Assembly (NCBI GenBank): GCA_907165065.1
Contig: OU015524.1
Span: forward strand, 56,771,295 to 56,835,294
DNA from: Caprimulgus europaeus
Taxonomy: Eukaryota > Chordata > Aves > Caprimulgiformes > Caprimulgidae
Direction of reading: 5' to 3'
DNA length: 64,000 nucleotides
Shown: positions 25,501 to 37,603 of the stretch, one piece after another
Numbering within the stretch: position 1 is the first letter of the stretch
Layout of the letters: each line of letters opens with the position of its first letter
The notes under the pieces: generated by a model
Seen by the model: only the letters and a program-made list of their open reading frames with translations
The model's database searches: none
What the model was told of the DNA's origin: nothing
Translations under genes and position numbers: made by a program

Positions 25501-28500
25501 TACTGAAATGTAGTTCATGCTCTTCAGGTGTTCCACACCATAACAGAGTGCCAGCGCCATGCAATAAGATACATGGCTATGCAATAGCTCTTTGATTTCA
25601 GTGTTAGTTGAAACTAGATATAGTTGAAATAGAATCTATTTTTTTAGGCAGGTATGCACATTAAATAAAAAAATGGGCCATGTGGGTACAGGCAGTGGTC
25701 CTTCTTGTCCAATAATTTGCATTTGTCAATCTCTAGTGTGATCTGCTTTAGATGAAGAAGTCAAGTTCTCTTCTGCCCTGTTAATGCCAGATATGCAGCG
25801 ATAGGTGTAAGCAAGAGAGTACTAATTCCCCGTCCATCACTGACAACTGATTTGGGATCCAAAAGGGTCAGCTTGAGCATTTAATTCTCTCAAGGGCTGA
25901 TAAAGGTAATTGAATAAAATGCTGGGTCTTATTTTCATATCTTTTCAAGCACTATATTTTACTTAAAAGATTTCCATATTTAGCACTAGAAGATAATTGG
26001 AAGCATCTGATACAGCGTTGTTCTTCCAACTGGAGCAGGGAATGGCTGTTAGGTTATTCAGCTGAGCATTTTGACACACAATCATCACTATGTATTCACA
26101 TCTATCTTAAGCTATCAAAATATAGAGGGAATTACACATAGAAAAGTCTAAAATGTTTCTGCCTTGCTAATCTCTGCAGTTGAGTACAGAACCAGAAAAA
26201 GTAAATTACTTCATGAATTTTTTCTGACTTACAGAGTTAACATAGCCTGTGTCAATATATTCTGATCCAAAGATACTATCCTTGTTCTTAGATGTCTCAC
26301 AGCTGCTTTCATTAAAAATCTCAATATTTATGCTCTGGGAGGTGGTGAAGTGAAGTCTTGCTTAAGAGCAGCAATGTAAACAGCATTATACCTCCCTTCA
26401 GCAGGAACTATTCGCACACCTGTCTTTTTTGGAAGAGTTTCAGTTTGCTATTTTTATTTCCCTATGTTTGTGAAGTCAGTGGGTTAAGGACTCTTTTTTT
26501 CTTTTTTCTTTTTTTTTTCCTTTTTGATACATGTGCCAGCTACACTTTTCTTCTAATCCTTATTTGATCTGAAGGTGGGCATATCTAATGACAGGAGTGT
26601 TTGAGGACCTCAGGGAATAGTGAATATTTTGCATGCCCAACCTACTTCCACTGTGCTAGCTGCTGTTATCTTAAGCATAACTATTGCCTCAGACTTGCCA
26701 AGTATTAGGTATGTGACATGACACATATTTTCCCACAACGTCTTGCTCTTCCCTTCAGAACTTAATATCTCACTCAACCGTGGGAAATATTTATTTGTTC
26801 ACTGGCACATGGAGGACAGCAGTGAATATCACAAAATCAGCAATTTCCATTGCCTGGAGTCTCCATATTTCACTATAGTACAAGTACATCTGACTCACTT
26901 CAGTTTGCGTTGTCTCTCTAGGATTTGCAGGTGTCCGTATGTGCTCCCCAATATGTCTTCATAGATGAAGGCTCAGCACAAATTGTGGGGTGAGGCTGCT
27001 GGTCCATTCCATCATCCCTGAATCAGCACTTACCTCCATGGTAAACCAGGGAGTCACAAATTGCAATAGATTTTATTTAAAAATGCTTTCAGCAACCAAG
27101 TTTCTCCTAGTAGCACAGCGAAGTTCTACCTTCAGTGCAGTGCCAAGCTGCCTCCTTCTTGTGGAGATTTTGGAGCCACTCATGGCTGAAAGCACTCTGA
27201 GCCTTCTCAGGTTTTTGGCACTTCCCACCATCACTAACGTTTGTGCAGTTCAAGTACAGGCAGGGACAGAGACAGTGCTAGTACAATAATACTATACTTG
27301 AATATTTTGTAAAGGTTGTGACATGTCTTTTGTAATATATTTTCAAGCTCCCATAAAGACAGGAGGGCACAAACATGCTTTGCCATTAACATTGAACCCT
27401 AGAAACAAAACATTTATAGAACAAACAGTCCTGTAGTACATGGCTAGATCCCACCTATGTCACGTCTGTGGACAGAAAGAATGGGGCACGTCAGTTCCCT
27501 GGAAATGGAAATATTTCTTCTGTGGTGTGAGGGATGTTTGAAGACCAGGGCAACCTCTGTGCCTTACAGCTGGAGCTGGAGGAAGGCAGTTTCATTAGAC
27601 CCTCCCAGACACAGCCCAAGTGCTTACCCAGCCTTGCAGATGCTTTTCTACGTCTTTGTTAGTTACCTAATCTTGTGGTAAAGGATTATTGCAGTTAATA
27701 TGCAGTAATCTCGTTAATCTAAATTTAAGAACACTACAGGATCAGCAATAGTTATCATTAATATACTGCAATGTTTGTAGTATGTCCTGAATTCTTCCCA
27801 TACCACTCAGAACCCATACATTAGCTAGTGACGTAAGTGGGGCTTTGGAGATCATCCATACGACAGATGCACAGGCCAGGCACAAACTGAAGATGCAAAA
27901 TCTCATTGCAGGGGACTGCTTTCCAATCAGGTTGGACCAATATCGAAAACACTCTAAATTTTGATGCTAAAAATGTCACAGCAAAGCATAACCAGACTTA
28001 GATCATTACAACATGGGTATACTTACAACATACAATTCTGTTACTTAACAGGCATGAAAGAAAAATTGCTTTCAAGTGGTGACCTGCCCATCTAGACAAC
28101 ATATTGGCAATATTTTAAGTACTGGATGTCATCTGAATTTGTTCTATGTTACTGCTTCCAGTGCTAACACCACTGGAATATTAGCTGGCATTACAGTGGC
28201 GAGCTTTCAGGAGAAAAAAAAAAAAAAACTATTGCTAGCATAATCTTTAGTCTAGGAGTGAAATTTAATTTACTAGAAAAATATTTCTCATAACACTTGT
28301 GAAACAATGAACAGCAGCTCTTATATACCAGTTCTAACATACCATTACAGAAAGACCAGTAAATCTAACCAGTTTCCTGGCAACTTTCTCACATAGAATA
28401 ATTAATTCCTGAAGATTTCTCTTATGGCTACTAGTGTACTTTATAAATAACAACGACTAACTAAAATGGATTGCTCTCTGAAGTGATAAGGAAAAAACTT

Positions 28501-28880
28501 TTTATATAAGTATTTGCTTTAAATTATATTCCCACAAACCAGATTTCACTGCATTTTTTCAGAGAACAGAGAAAGGAAATAAATAAATAAATAAATAAAA
28601 TCCTAAACAAAAAACTGAAATGTTATTGAAATTGTTGTTCCAGTGTTATCTGATAGAAAGAGAATTTGAAATTGGCAAAGAGAAAAGTTTCATCAGAATC
28701 ATCTGCTCAGATTAAATGTTAGGTTTGCTATTACATACATAATGTTTTGTTTACATTTTATTTCAGAAATGGTTTTCAAAATGATTAACAGAGAAGTTTT
28801 CTGACACAAGGAGGGAATGAAACTTTTAAAAAACATTTACTGTTTACCATGCCAGATAAATTAATATTAAATTATTAAGT
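22550..28880. other. Single-copy DNA, no gene seen
   Basis: No supported exon. Open frames (for example 23714-23995 minus, 24232-24540 minus, 26990-27289 plus) show no known domain. T-rich stretches occur at 24967-24976 and 26493-26525, a 15-A run at 28214-28228 and an (AAAT)n run at 28577-28600. A 9-bp inverted repeat (TCATTCACT/AGTGAATGA) lies near 22740-22785. Confidence 0.55.
28577..28600. repeat. (AAAT)n microsatellite
   Basis: About six perfect copies of the tetranucleotide AAAT in AT-rich unique DNA. Confidence 0.9.
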
Positions 28881-28886
28881 ATATCG

Positions 28887-29161
28887 GTAACAACCAATGA
28901 TAGGACAAGGGGCAATGGGTGTAAGCTGGAACACAGGAGGTTCCACTTGGATTTGAGGAGGAACTTCTTTACTGTGAGGGTGACAGAGCACTGGAACAGG
29001 CTGCCCAGGGAGGCCGTGGAGTCTCCTTCTCTGGAGACATTGAAGACCCACCTGGACGCCTTCCTGTGTGATCTCATGTAGGTGTTCCTGCTACGGCAGG
29101 GGGATTGGACTGGATGATCTTTCGAGGTCCCTTCCAATCCCTGACATTCTGTGATTCTGTG
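28887..29161 (+). mobile_element. CR1 LINE, 5'-truncated 3' end (second subfamily)
   Basis: This CR1 copy begins in the ORF2 C-terminus (GATAGGACAAGGGGCAATGG region) and keeps the codons for the ACTGGAACAGGCTGCCCAGG stretch. It then runs through the 3'-UTR to octamers ending ATTCTGTGATTCTGTG. Its 3'-UTR differs from the copy at 8.2 kb: it has GGATTGGACTGGATGATCTT and a GTGTGATCTCATGTAGGTGT stretch, so it belongs to another avian CR1 subfamily. The open frame on the opposite strand (28844-29137) is an antisense shadow. The insert is truncated and inert. Confidence 0.95.
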
Positions 29162-29913
29162 CTTTAGTTATCAGGCCATAACCATTGCAGTTTGTAAAGG
29201 ACAACTGTAAAGAATGGGAAAATGGCATCTTCCCCCAATTACCAATAGTGGTTTCAGAGCATCAATAAATTCTGAAAGAAAAATTCTTTACTGTACTGAT
29301 TTGGGACTGCACATCATAGTAACATGCAAAATATTTAATATATAAATAATATCTAATGCATAAATATATACAGACACTTGAACATACATGCACATTCACA
29401 TGCATACACACTGAGTACCTCTCATCGCTAGTAACTGAGAATAATATTTGAAAAGAGCTTGACTCACTACTGCATGTCTCCAATCTTGTGCCACCTCATT
29501 GCTCTGGTCTGAGCATGGGACCCATGTATTAGAGTGGAATTGTGTAGAAGTGACTCATCCAAAGTGCATAAATCACAACAGCTTTGCTGCAAGTTCGCAG
29601 GTAATGTTTAGGCAATCAGGAAGCCTAAATGATTGTTCAGTTTTTCAGAAGCATATCTCAGCTGTTAAAGAAATGTATTCCTTATTTTACTTTTAGGTGT
29701 TTTTAAAATATGGAATGTCTGTTAACTTACCTGAATCTTAAATACATGCTGAGCATAATACATAAGCTCTATGCTGACCTGCACAGGGAAGCTGTTCTGA
29801 CATGTACACACTACAGGTTACTGAGGAAGAACGTCTTCTTTATCAGAAAGAGAAACTGAATTTTGATTATTTGAAGATTAAATGTTAGTTGACAGTATTT
29901 TTTAAATCTCTGC

Positions 29914-29915
29914 TT

Positions 29916-29941
<26 letters not shown>
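29914..29941. repeat. Poly-T run (28 T)
   Basis: The longest pure homopolymer in the window. On the minus strand it is a 28-A tract, as a retroposed poly-A tail would give, but no retrocopy body is recognised beside it. Confidence 0.95.
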
Positions 29942-29946
<5 letters not shown>

Positions 29947-29999
29947 GAGTACTCCTTTAGGAATAAGCTTTCAGTTTCTAGAAAAGCTATAATAATGTT

Positions 30000-30021
30000 T
30001 TTATTTATTTATTTATTTATA
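30000..30021. repeat. (TTTA)n microsatellite
   Basis: About five copies of TTTA end in the perfect 14-bp palindrome TTATTTATAAATAA. A second short TTTATTTATTTTTT stretch follows within 20 bases. Confidence 0.85.
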
Positions 30022-33000
30022 AATAATGTTTTATTTATTTTTTAATCAACAGGAAAATAAAGTCCATACATAAAAATTATGGTTCTCCAGGACCAGCACT
30101 TTCCATGTTACATTTAGGGTAAGAATTATTTTCTTCTCAGATGAATTACATCACCTCATAAAGGATTTAAAATGCCAGCAGATTCCTGAGCAACAGCAAA
30201 AAAAAAAGTAGTACTAGAAGGTATTTCTTCAGAATCAGAGGGCAACCAAGAGCTACTCTTCAGCAGTGTTACCTTAGGGTACAAATTTTAGTTACATTTT
30301 AGTAGGAAAGAAAGCTGTAAAAAAGTAGATTAAAACATCATATTCCAACACCTACAAATGTCAGCTCAAAGAGGGTAATTACTTAAAGCTTTGCTTCAGA
30401 AACTGAAGTGGAAACAAGCCTGTGGTCCTGCAACCCCTGTGCCCAAACTCTGCTCTGAGATTCGAACCAGACACAGTACCCTTGGCAGAGAGCACCTGCT
30501 GTCTACACGTTAATGTATGCAACCTCTTTCACAGCCAAAAATTACTATTCTGTTGGTTTTCAATTCTTAAACTTATCTATTCTGAGTGTTACCATGTCCC
30601 CCATGGGTCTTAATTGCCATTGGGGCTCAAGGAGATTCTGAGCATCCCCTAACACCTCAATAAAGTAGAGATTTTCAGACTTTCAAAGGATGGAAGTATG
30701 ACAAAAAATAGTAATGCAAGCATTTCCAGTGTCACAACTTGAGGAGAGGGGTGACCGTCAACATCACAAAAACTAACTTTTTTTAATAGTATGCATACAG
30801 AAGTAACAACTGTTCAAGGAACACAAAAGTGCCTGAGATACTCAAATAAAAGTTTTCATATGCTCTGGATCCAAAACTAAACAATTGAAAAAATAATAAT
30901 GAAAATGAAGTAAATTAACTGCATTTATTAAATACCAGAATATAAAAACAGTATTTTTTTCACAACTTGGCATTAACATTTGAAAACAAAAAGTGTAAGC
31001 AATGAAAATACACCAAAAACAATAACAAATTTAAAAAAAAATGAAAGGCAAATGTTGAAAAAAATTAACCTTTTTTTTTTAATAACTTAAGTAAGATTTT
31101 TTAATATAAGTGAAGTATTCCTTACCCCAATTTATGAGCCAAATACCCAAAGTAACTCTGTAGGAGGACAAAGAACTTTACAAACAGATCCTTAATAACT
31201 TATTGTTTCTTTCACATGCAGCAAATATCTGTTAAACATAAAACTAATCTTGAGATCACAAACGTAATACTAGTAATATGCTATACGCCTATAGTGTCTC
31301 TCTCAGTGATGTGATGTATCTTGGTTTAGATATGTTGGCTCTCTGTTGCTACTTCCTTCACACATGGTGTTTGACTATCATACTGAATAAACAGGGCAGA
31401 AAATACAAGTCTTACTGTTCCTTCCTGTTTCCTCTTATAAATTCAGAAATATTTACAAAGTTTGATTCTTCAAATTTCTGTCCCAAAGCTTCACAGGACT
31501 GGGTAGGCACTGCAAGAAGAATTTAATGAACCTTCAATTTCTTCAACTCAGGCCTGATTATTTTAAGCCACAGCCGCTGACCTGCTTGCTTCACCATGTG
31601 TGGAAGTTTCAATCATCAAAGTGGTTTCATCAGTACCTGCACAAGTTTCCAGACTTAATTTCTTCATGGGGAGGAAATGGTATGTTTTCTTTCAGTAACT
31701 GCATTTTTTGTACAATTAAGTTTTATTTGTGCAGTGATTAAGGATGGCACTTTATCTTCCTAATCACAGAGGGGATGTTTCTTTTCAGTTCCTGTGCTTA
31801 CCACCAGTGATGGGCAAAAGAGAATCAGAGAGTAGGCCTAACACTAATGCAAATGTCTTTTAGAGAAACCTTAGATATGGAATTCTGATTTTTATCTTAT
31901 AAACACCCCTGAGTAATTCCATGCTTGTTGGTGACTGATTCGGTGCCACTATTCCTGCTGTGGTCCCACTGGTGTTGGTGCTGCATGAGTGGAAATGCCA
32001 CTCACTGCAGATTTCCCAGGCTCAGCTGCAGTAACCAACTTGCACAAACCTTTCACAGATCTAAAGGACTTTACAGAGTTCATCTGGCTCCATGGCATTT
32101 AAGTGAATATAAGTGAAAGGAGACTCAGTTTTAAGAGGGTTGGTTTTTTGCATAGTAGTTTTTACACAAATATATTCTTTTCCACTTACTCTTAAGAGTA
32201 AAAAAGAGAAGCATCCCCTTTGCCCTAACATAGCTGGGTTGAATAAGGAAAATGGCTACTTTTCATATGTATCATGTAGGTCTCATTTTGTCTGCAATAT
32301 ATTATTCTTGCTGAACACCAGAGAAGAGGCAATGTGAGTGCCTCTGAAAAAAAGAGGTCTACTCTAGGCTTGCTCCTCTCAGGCAAACAGCACTGGTGCT
32401 TCTTCATGCCAAGAGCTGAGTTTAAGGTGGATTTTACACATTAAAGATGCTGGCTTGGCAAGGAGGAGGGATAAGCTGCCACTAATAGCGACCAGAGAGG
32501 AGCTTTGGGCAGTCAGGCAACGCAGCAGGTAGCAGGCTTCCCTACCAAGCTGGGACAGAGCCAAACCCACAAGCAGGTCAAGTTAAACTATGGCTCTTTG
32601 CTGTTTAGGGCACTTCTTTGGACTCTCTTTTGACAAATAAACATGACTTTGTTTTGGAGAAGCTGTTTTCCGAGTCACTTTAATTAACTGCTGTCACAAC
32701 AGAGATAAAGGGTGTGTATGTGTCAAATCCAGTTAGGCCTGTCGAGTTAATCTTGCCTGTAAACAAGTGAGTTGAAGCCTTGAGATGTAATCTGAGAGTG
32801 GGAGCATGCATGATTCCTCTGAGAGGGACAAGGTAGCTAGATGGATCTGTCTCCCAAAGGGTGCAACAATAGGAGACAAAAGTAGGTCATCTTTCTGGAT
32901 GACCAGAACTGCACTAGAGAAATTAAGAGAGACCTCTTGCTGTGTCCTTTAGGCAGGAGAAGAAAAGGATGTTTCCTCTTCCTAAAGGGTGGGAAGTTGA

Positions 33001-33886
33001 ACAGAGGTCATGTCTTGTCCTACTAGCTACAAAAGGGAGGCGTGAAGAGGTGTTTCTACTCATCTGTCACTCAGTTATTAAAATGGCAAACCATTGTGGA
33101 TACATCATGGATTACTGTCCTAGAAAAGAAGCTTTTGCAGGTGTCAGCAACACAGGGAGGGTGAAGAGGAATCAACATGTTGCAAATCAACACACTACAC
33201 AATGGGCTGAGTCAGGTGGCAAGAGAAGGCAGAAAGCCTCTGGCGTGACTCCACTGCTACCACCTTTCATAATTTGCTGTGTTTGTCTTGAAATAAAGAA
33301 ATTGTCTTGCAAAGATGAAGTAAAGACTAACTACTCCAGAGAGCTGACCACAGTTGTATGTAGTACCATAGGGTCAAGGTACATTATTTCTCTCTTCACC
33401 TTACCCTGGTACCTTCCTCTGTCCCATTAGTGACACACACTTGGGTTTCTCCATGACCTGAGCACTGTGTACATGTTGGATGGACCATCAGAGCCATTTG
33501 AAGTATATGCAGTTTATTTCTTCCAAGTAGTGGTACAAGAAGTGCCAAGACCATTGTTATATCTCTGGACATCAGTGACACGCATGAGTGCTTGACATCT
33601 CTCACAGGGAGGCTGATATCCTCGCTCCAACATTTTCATTTACAGAAAGCAGGCTGGTGCTTTTCATACAGCTCTGTGCCTTTGCAATTCTGTGAGGGCT
33701 TCACTGCTTAATCCCATGGAAAAATTAGTCCCTTCATCCAGGACAGAAACTGCATGAAGCTTTTCAGTTGTGTAGGCAAAACTGAATTTTGCAACCTCAG
33801 GTGGGAGGGACCAAAGCTACTTTTATGGGAAAAAAAGAGAGGTGAGGAAAGACACAGAAAACATAGGGAAGCTAGAGGGAAAAATG

Positions 33887-33911
33887 AAAAAAAAAAAAAA
33901 AAAAAAAAAAA
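33887..33911. repeat. Poly-A run (25 A)
   Basis: A pure 25-A tract preceded by purine-rich sequence and followed by GGGAGAACC. No retrocopy is recognised in front of it. Confidence 0.95.
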
Positions 33912-34387
33912 GGGAGAACCTCAGAAAGCCAGGATTGCTGCTCCTGCTGTCACTGAAGGTTTGGAGGGGCTGAAAAGGGGTTACCCCCTTTGGCATTATT
34001 GTTTCCCTAGACCCCCCAAATGTTTTGCTTGGACAGTGGCAGTGCCAGCCTGGCTTTCAGGGCTCTGCACTAGGCACAGTCCCAAAGCAGTCTGCAAATG
34101 CAGCTGCTTCATTTGTCTTTGCCTTAAACCAATCTGATCCCCTTTTACCCCAGCACCTACAAGCATGCTCCTTGCTGCTGACTTTTTATCTTTCTTTAAG
34201 GAAGCTGGGGCTTTTAGAAGAAACTGATAGCATGACATTTACAAAAAAGTCTAGTGGGTTGGCTATTTCACTTAGACCATAAACTTAGTCCTATGCAGTT
34301 GGTTCCTAGTGGGCTCAACATGAGATTTTCTTTGATTCAACTTTTGGGAAGGGTCAAAACTTTTTATTCACAAAATGACATTAAATA

Positions 34388-34411
34388 AATCAACATTAAT
34401 AAATGTTGATT
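34388..34411. other. Perfect 10-bp inverted repeat (hairpin)
   Basis: AATCAACATT and its exact reverse complement AATGTTGATT flank a 4-base AATA loop. It could be a dyad protein-binding site or chance in AT-rich DNA. No conserved context is visible. Confidence 0.7.
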
Positions 34412-35760
34412 AGTGCTGCTAATTGTCACTGAACTGCCATACGTACCTATACCCAAACATCAGTCTCTAATTGCTCGACCTCCTGCTTCTGCAAATTTGT
34501 GTTGTTTTGCTAACTGAGTTTTGTCTTTATTTGGCTGAAACTTGTTGTGACTGGAACTGTTACTCTGTGGTTGTATGGAAGCCAAAAGTATGGAGGCTTG
34601 ATTCCAGCTGGAAACTATAATTGATATTATTATCTACAATGCAAATAATTATAACTCAGTGTACTTCCTCTTCAGTAGGTTTTTCTTGGCAGGACGATTT
34701 GACCCTTACTGTTGAATTATTCATTTTCTCCCCACTTAAAATATATTGCCCATTTTTTTCAGGCTGCTAACATGGCAGTCTATTCAAGAGCTTAGCCAAA
34801 TAAGGCCCAGTCCATGTACATTTTGAACCTGTATAAAGCTCCTCTCCTCCACATCGGTAACCTGCATAATATCAAAAAATGTTTCTCTGTCAAATTTTGT
34901 AAACAGATAGCAAATGAGGTATTAACAGATCAGTTAATTATATGAAGATTGCAAATTGGATATAATATACCAGTGAACCTACTGTAATCTGGATGCAAAC
35001 AAACTGTAAGTGAAGTACAAACAAGCAATAAACCTAATTGCTAGGTATAAACAAACTTGAGGAGAACAGACTACAAATTAGGCAAAAAGAGAAGCACACA
35101 CTGGTTACAGGCTGAGTACACCTGCAGTAAAACAATGCACTCACCTATGTGTTTGCCTGAACATTTGCCTCAGAAGTTCACCACCACCACCAGGAGACTT
35201 CAGAGACTGAAGACTTCTTCAGGATGAGCTTCATTCTTCCCAGTAGAGAGAGACAGCATTGCTACTTTTGTACAGAGACTGGCTCTCAGCCTTTGAGAAG
35301 GGAAATGTTCCCAAGAAAAATGGTAATTGATAGTGCTACAAAACTTTTTTCTTCGAGCAACACTGGCTTCCTCAAAACCAGCAAAATTTGCTGAAAAATA
35401 ACCAGGCTTCCTATTAACTGACACTATCTTCTTGAGTAATGCTATTGGCTAGGAGCTGGTCTCTCCACAGGAGAGGAGATGACCTCAGTACAGTGTTGCA
35501 AACACCTGTAAAATGGACCTTCTGCTTCCAGAGGCCAAATTTTATCTGTAGGAATCTGCCTGAATGCATTACTGAAGGGCATTTCACTGCAATTTTATGT
35601 CCAGTGAAATCGAGATTAAGTTCTGTAATTTTCTTAGGTTGCTTATGGACAGACTGGGGAAGGAGAAGAAGAGCTCCATTCTTTTACATGAAGGATATTT
35701 TGCTGGCTCTGTTTCCAGCTGCTAAATCACAGAGCTAAATTACATTTGTATTATAACACT

Positions 35761-35839
35761 TATATTATATTATATTATATTATATTATATTATATTATAT
35801 TATATTATATTATATTATATTATATTATATTATATTATA
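35761..35839. repeat. (TATAT)n pentanucleotide microsatellite
   Basis: About 16 copies of a five-base AT unit, perfect over 79 bp apart from the right edge. It contains no G or C and is likely to unwind or form cruciforms easily. Confidence 0.95.
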
Positions 35840-37546
35840 ATTCATATATTAACAGCTAAAATGTTTTTCTAACTCTTTACAGCGAAGCCACCACTCTTTT
35901 ATATATAGAGATGTTACATGATTGAAAGTGAATCGAGCTGCTATACTAATAAAAGTAGGAAATACTCAGGGGGACGGTGTCCTGCAATCCTGTGGATGAG
36001 AGAGCATGCGAAGAGCAGTTTAATGGATGTCCCTTCCATCCAACCACAGCAGAGGCTGAGGGGAAATTTGGCAGGATATCCTCCATAATTTCCCGACTGC
36101 AGGTCCCTCACATGTCAGAGAGCTCGGTCCCACTCCTGCCTGACAGATTTTGTCTCATGTCTCAGAGTGCCCAAGAGATAAAACATCCCTATTGCTCTTT
36201 CTTCAGAACCTCCTAGTATTTCCCAAGCTGAATATCCAGCCTCCCACACCTTTTTCTCAATGTTCCTCCCATACACAACCTCGCCATCCCCAAAACTCTT
36301 TGCTCTTCTTCTTTTATATTAGCCCTAGCCATTGTCACTTGCCTCCTGCTTCCTATCTATCTGAGAACAGCCTGGAACTCCCAAACTTGCTTTGCCTGGG
36401 TCAGGCTGGCAAGAAGTAACAAACAAATAGCCTGCAAGGACTCAAATATTAATTATTTAACCCAAAGGGACATAAAGGATAGAAAAGGAGGATCTGTCTG
36501 AGAAAAAAGTTATATTGTAGCCACAGGAATGTGGGGACGATGGCACACTTCATCACACAGTCTGCATGCTGAAGTGAAGTAGGAACCCCTAAGGTATATG
36601 CTCTAGGGAAAGAAAAGAGTTGAGGAAAATAGCTTCTGGTTATATACTAGTATGTACTAGCTTCTACTATGCTGGTAAGTCAGAAGCTACGCTCGGCTTT
36701 ATTTGAAAGGAGCAGTGTCCAGGCAAGGATTTGTTTCTGCATTTCTTTTCTTGTTGCACTAAGACATCCTTGCCCTCAAAAGCCTCCTCCTGTGATGGCT
36801 AACAGGAGATAAATGCAAGGCAAGAGAGGGAAAGACTCTAAGGACTTTTCTCCCTCTGCCATTCCAGTCATTAGGGCACTTTTATTTGAGCCCTTTTGCT
36901 TTCACAGCAGAGCCCAAAGAGGTAAAGCTCAAGTTACAGTCTTGGGGCTGACCTTTAAGTGCTGGACATTCGTGGGCAATGAAAGTTGAGGTCCCTGACA
37001 GCAGCACACCCAGAATATCTTCCCGAGAGCTTTGCTAAGACAAAGAGTACTGACATTACTGAGCTCATGGTAAACATCATCAATGCATACTGCAAAATTT
37101 TTGTCAAGCTAGAATTTTTACACTCCTAACTACAAAGAAAGGGAGGCAATTAGCTCTGCAGAGAGCTTTTAGTGCCACATGCTAAGCCAAACATATGCAC
37201 ACCCGGTTAGGTTTTAAGTCTTATTGGATCATTAAGCCCAGCTATTAGAGCATCTAATACCACTGGTTATGCAACAGAAAGGAACTGTTATTGTTGTTAG
37301 AATATTTCTCCTGCAAAGACACCAGCTGGATCTCTTCCTTTGCAGCAGTGTGAGTGCTGATCAGTCCTGAAGCAGTGGCAGAAAGCAATAGGTGAGCATT
37401 TGGGCAATTTGCAGGCAAGACCAAGGTTCAGGTCTTCATGAGAAGCATCAAGAAAGTGAGTAAATGCACATCCTCAATTTCCACATCTAAATTCTGTCAT
37501 ATGAAATCCCAAAGCTCTCCTATGGATCCAGTCATTGCTGTCAATC

Positions 37547-37603
37547 GTTAGAATTAATCCTTTAAAATTAATCTTTTGAAATTAATCATGTAAATGATTA
37601 ACG
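37547..37603. repeat. Tandem triplet of 13-14-bp AATTAATC unit
   Basis: Three near-copies of a unit ending in AATTAATC occur at 13-14-bp spacing (GTTAGAATTAATC, CTTTAAAATTAATC, TTTTGAAATTAATC). A fourth, inverted version (AATGATTAAC) follows. Each contains a TAATC/GATTA core, the sequence bound by K50 homeodomain proteins such as OTX and PITX. It may be a small minisatellite or a clustered binding site. Confidence 0.6.

Larger units (their letters stand above)
29165..33880. other. Single-copy DNA, no gene seen
   Basis: No supported exon is visible. The longest frame, 32942-33430 plus (162 codons, GTG at its left edge), has no domain, signal peptide or splice context and is within the length expected by chance. 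The segment 31165-31240 (AAGAACTTTACAAACAGATCC then TTAATAACTT) weakly recalls a MIR 3' end. The segment 32600-32800 is motif-dense (TTAATTAA, GTAAACA) and may be conserved. Confidence 0.5.

Noticed and set aside
28844..29137. 97-codon minus-strand frame
   Set aside because: It is antisense to a CR1 element and overlaps its ORF2 and 3'-UTR.
30440..30500. GAGATTCGAACCAGAC as a tRNA T-arm or SINE B box on the minus strand
   Set aside because: No matching A box, cloverleaf or SINE body could be found at the right spacing.
32942..33430. 162-codon plus-strand frame
   Set aside because: It opens at GTG, has no domain or splice context, and its length is near the chance maximum for a window of this size and composition.
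33887..33911. Poly-A tail of a processed pseudogene
   Set aside because: The upstream sequence shows no transcript-like frame, no AATAAA at the usual distance and no clear target-site duplication.
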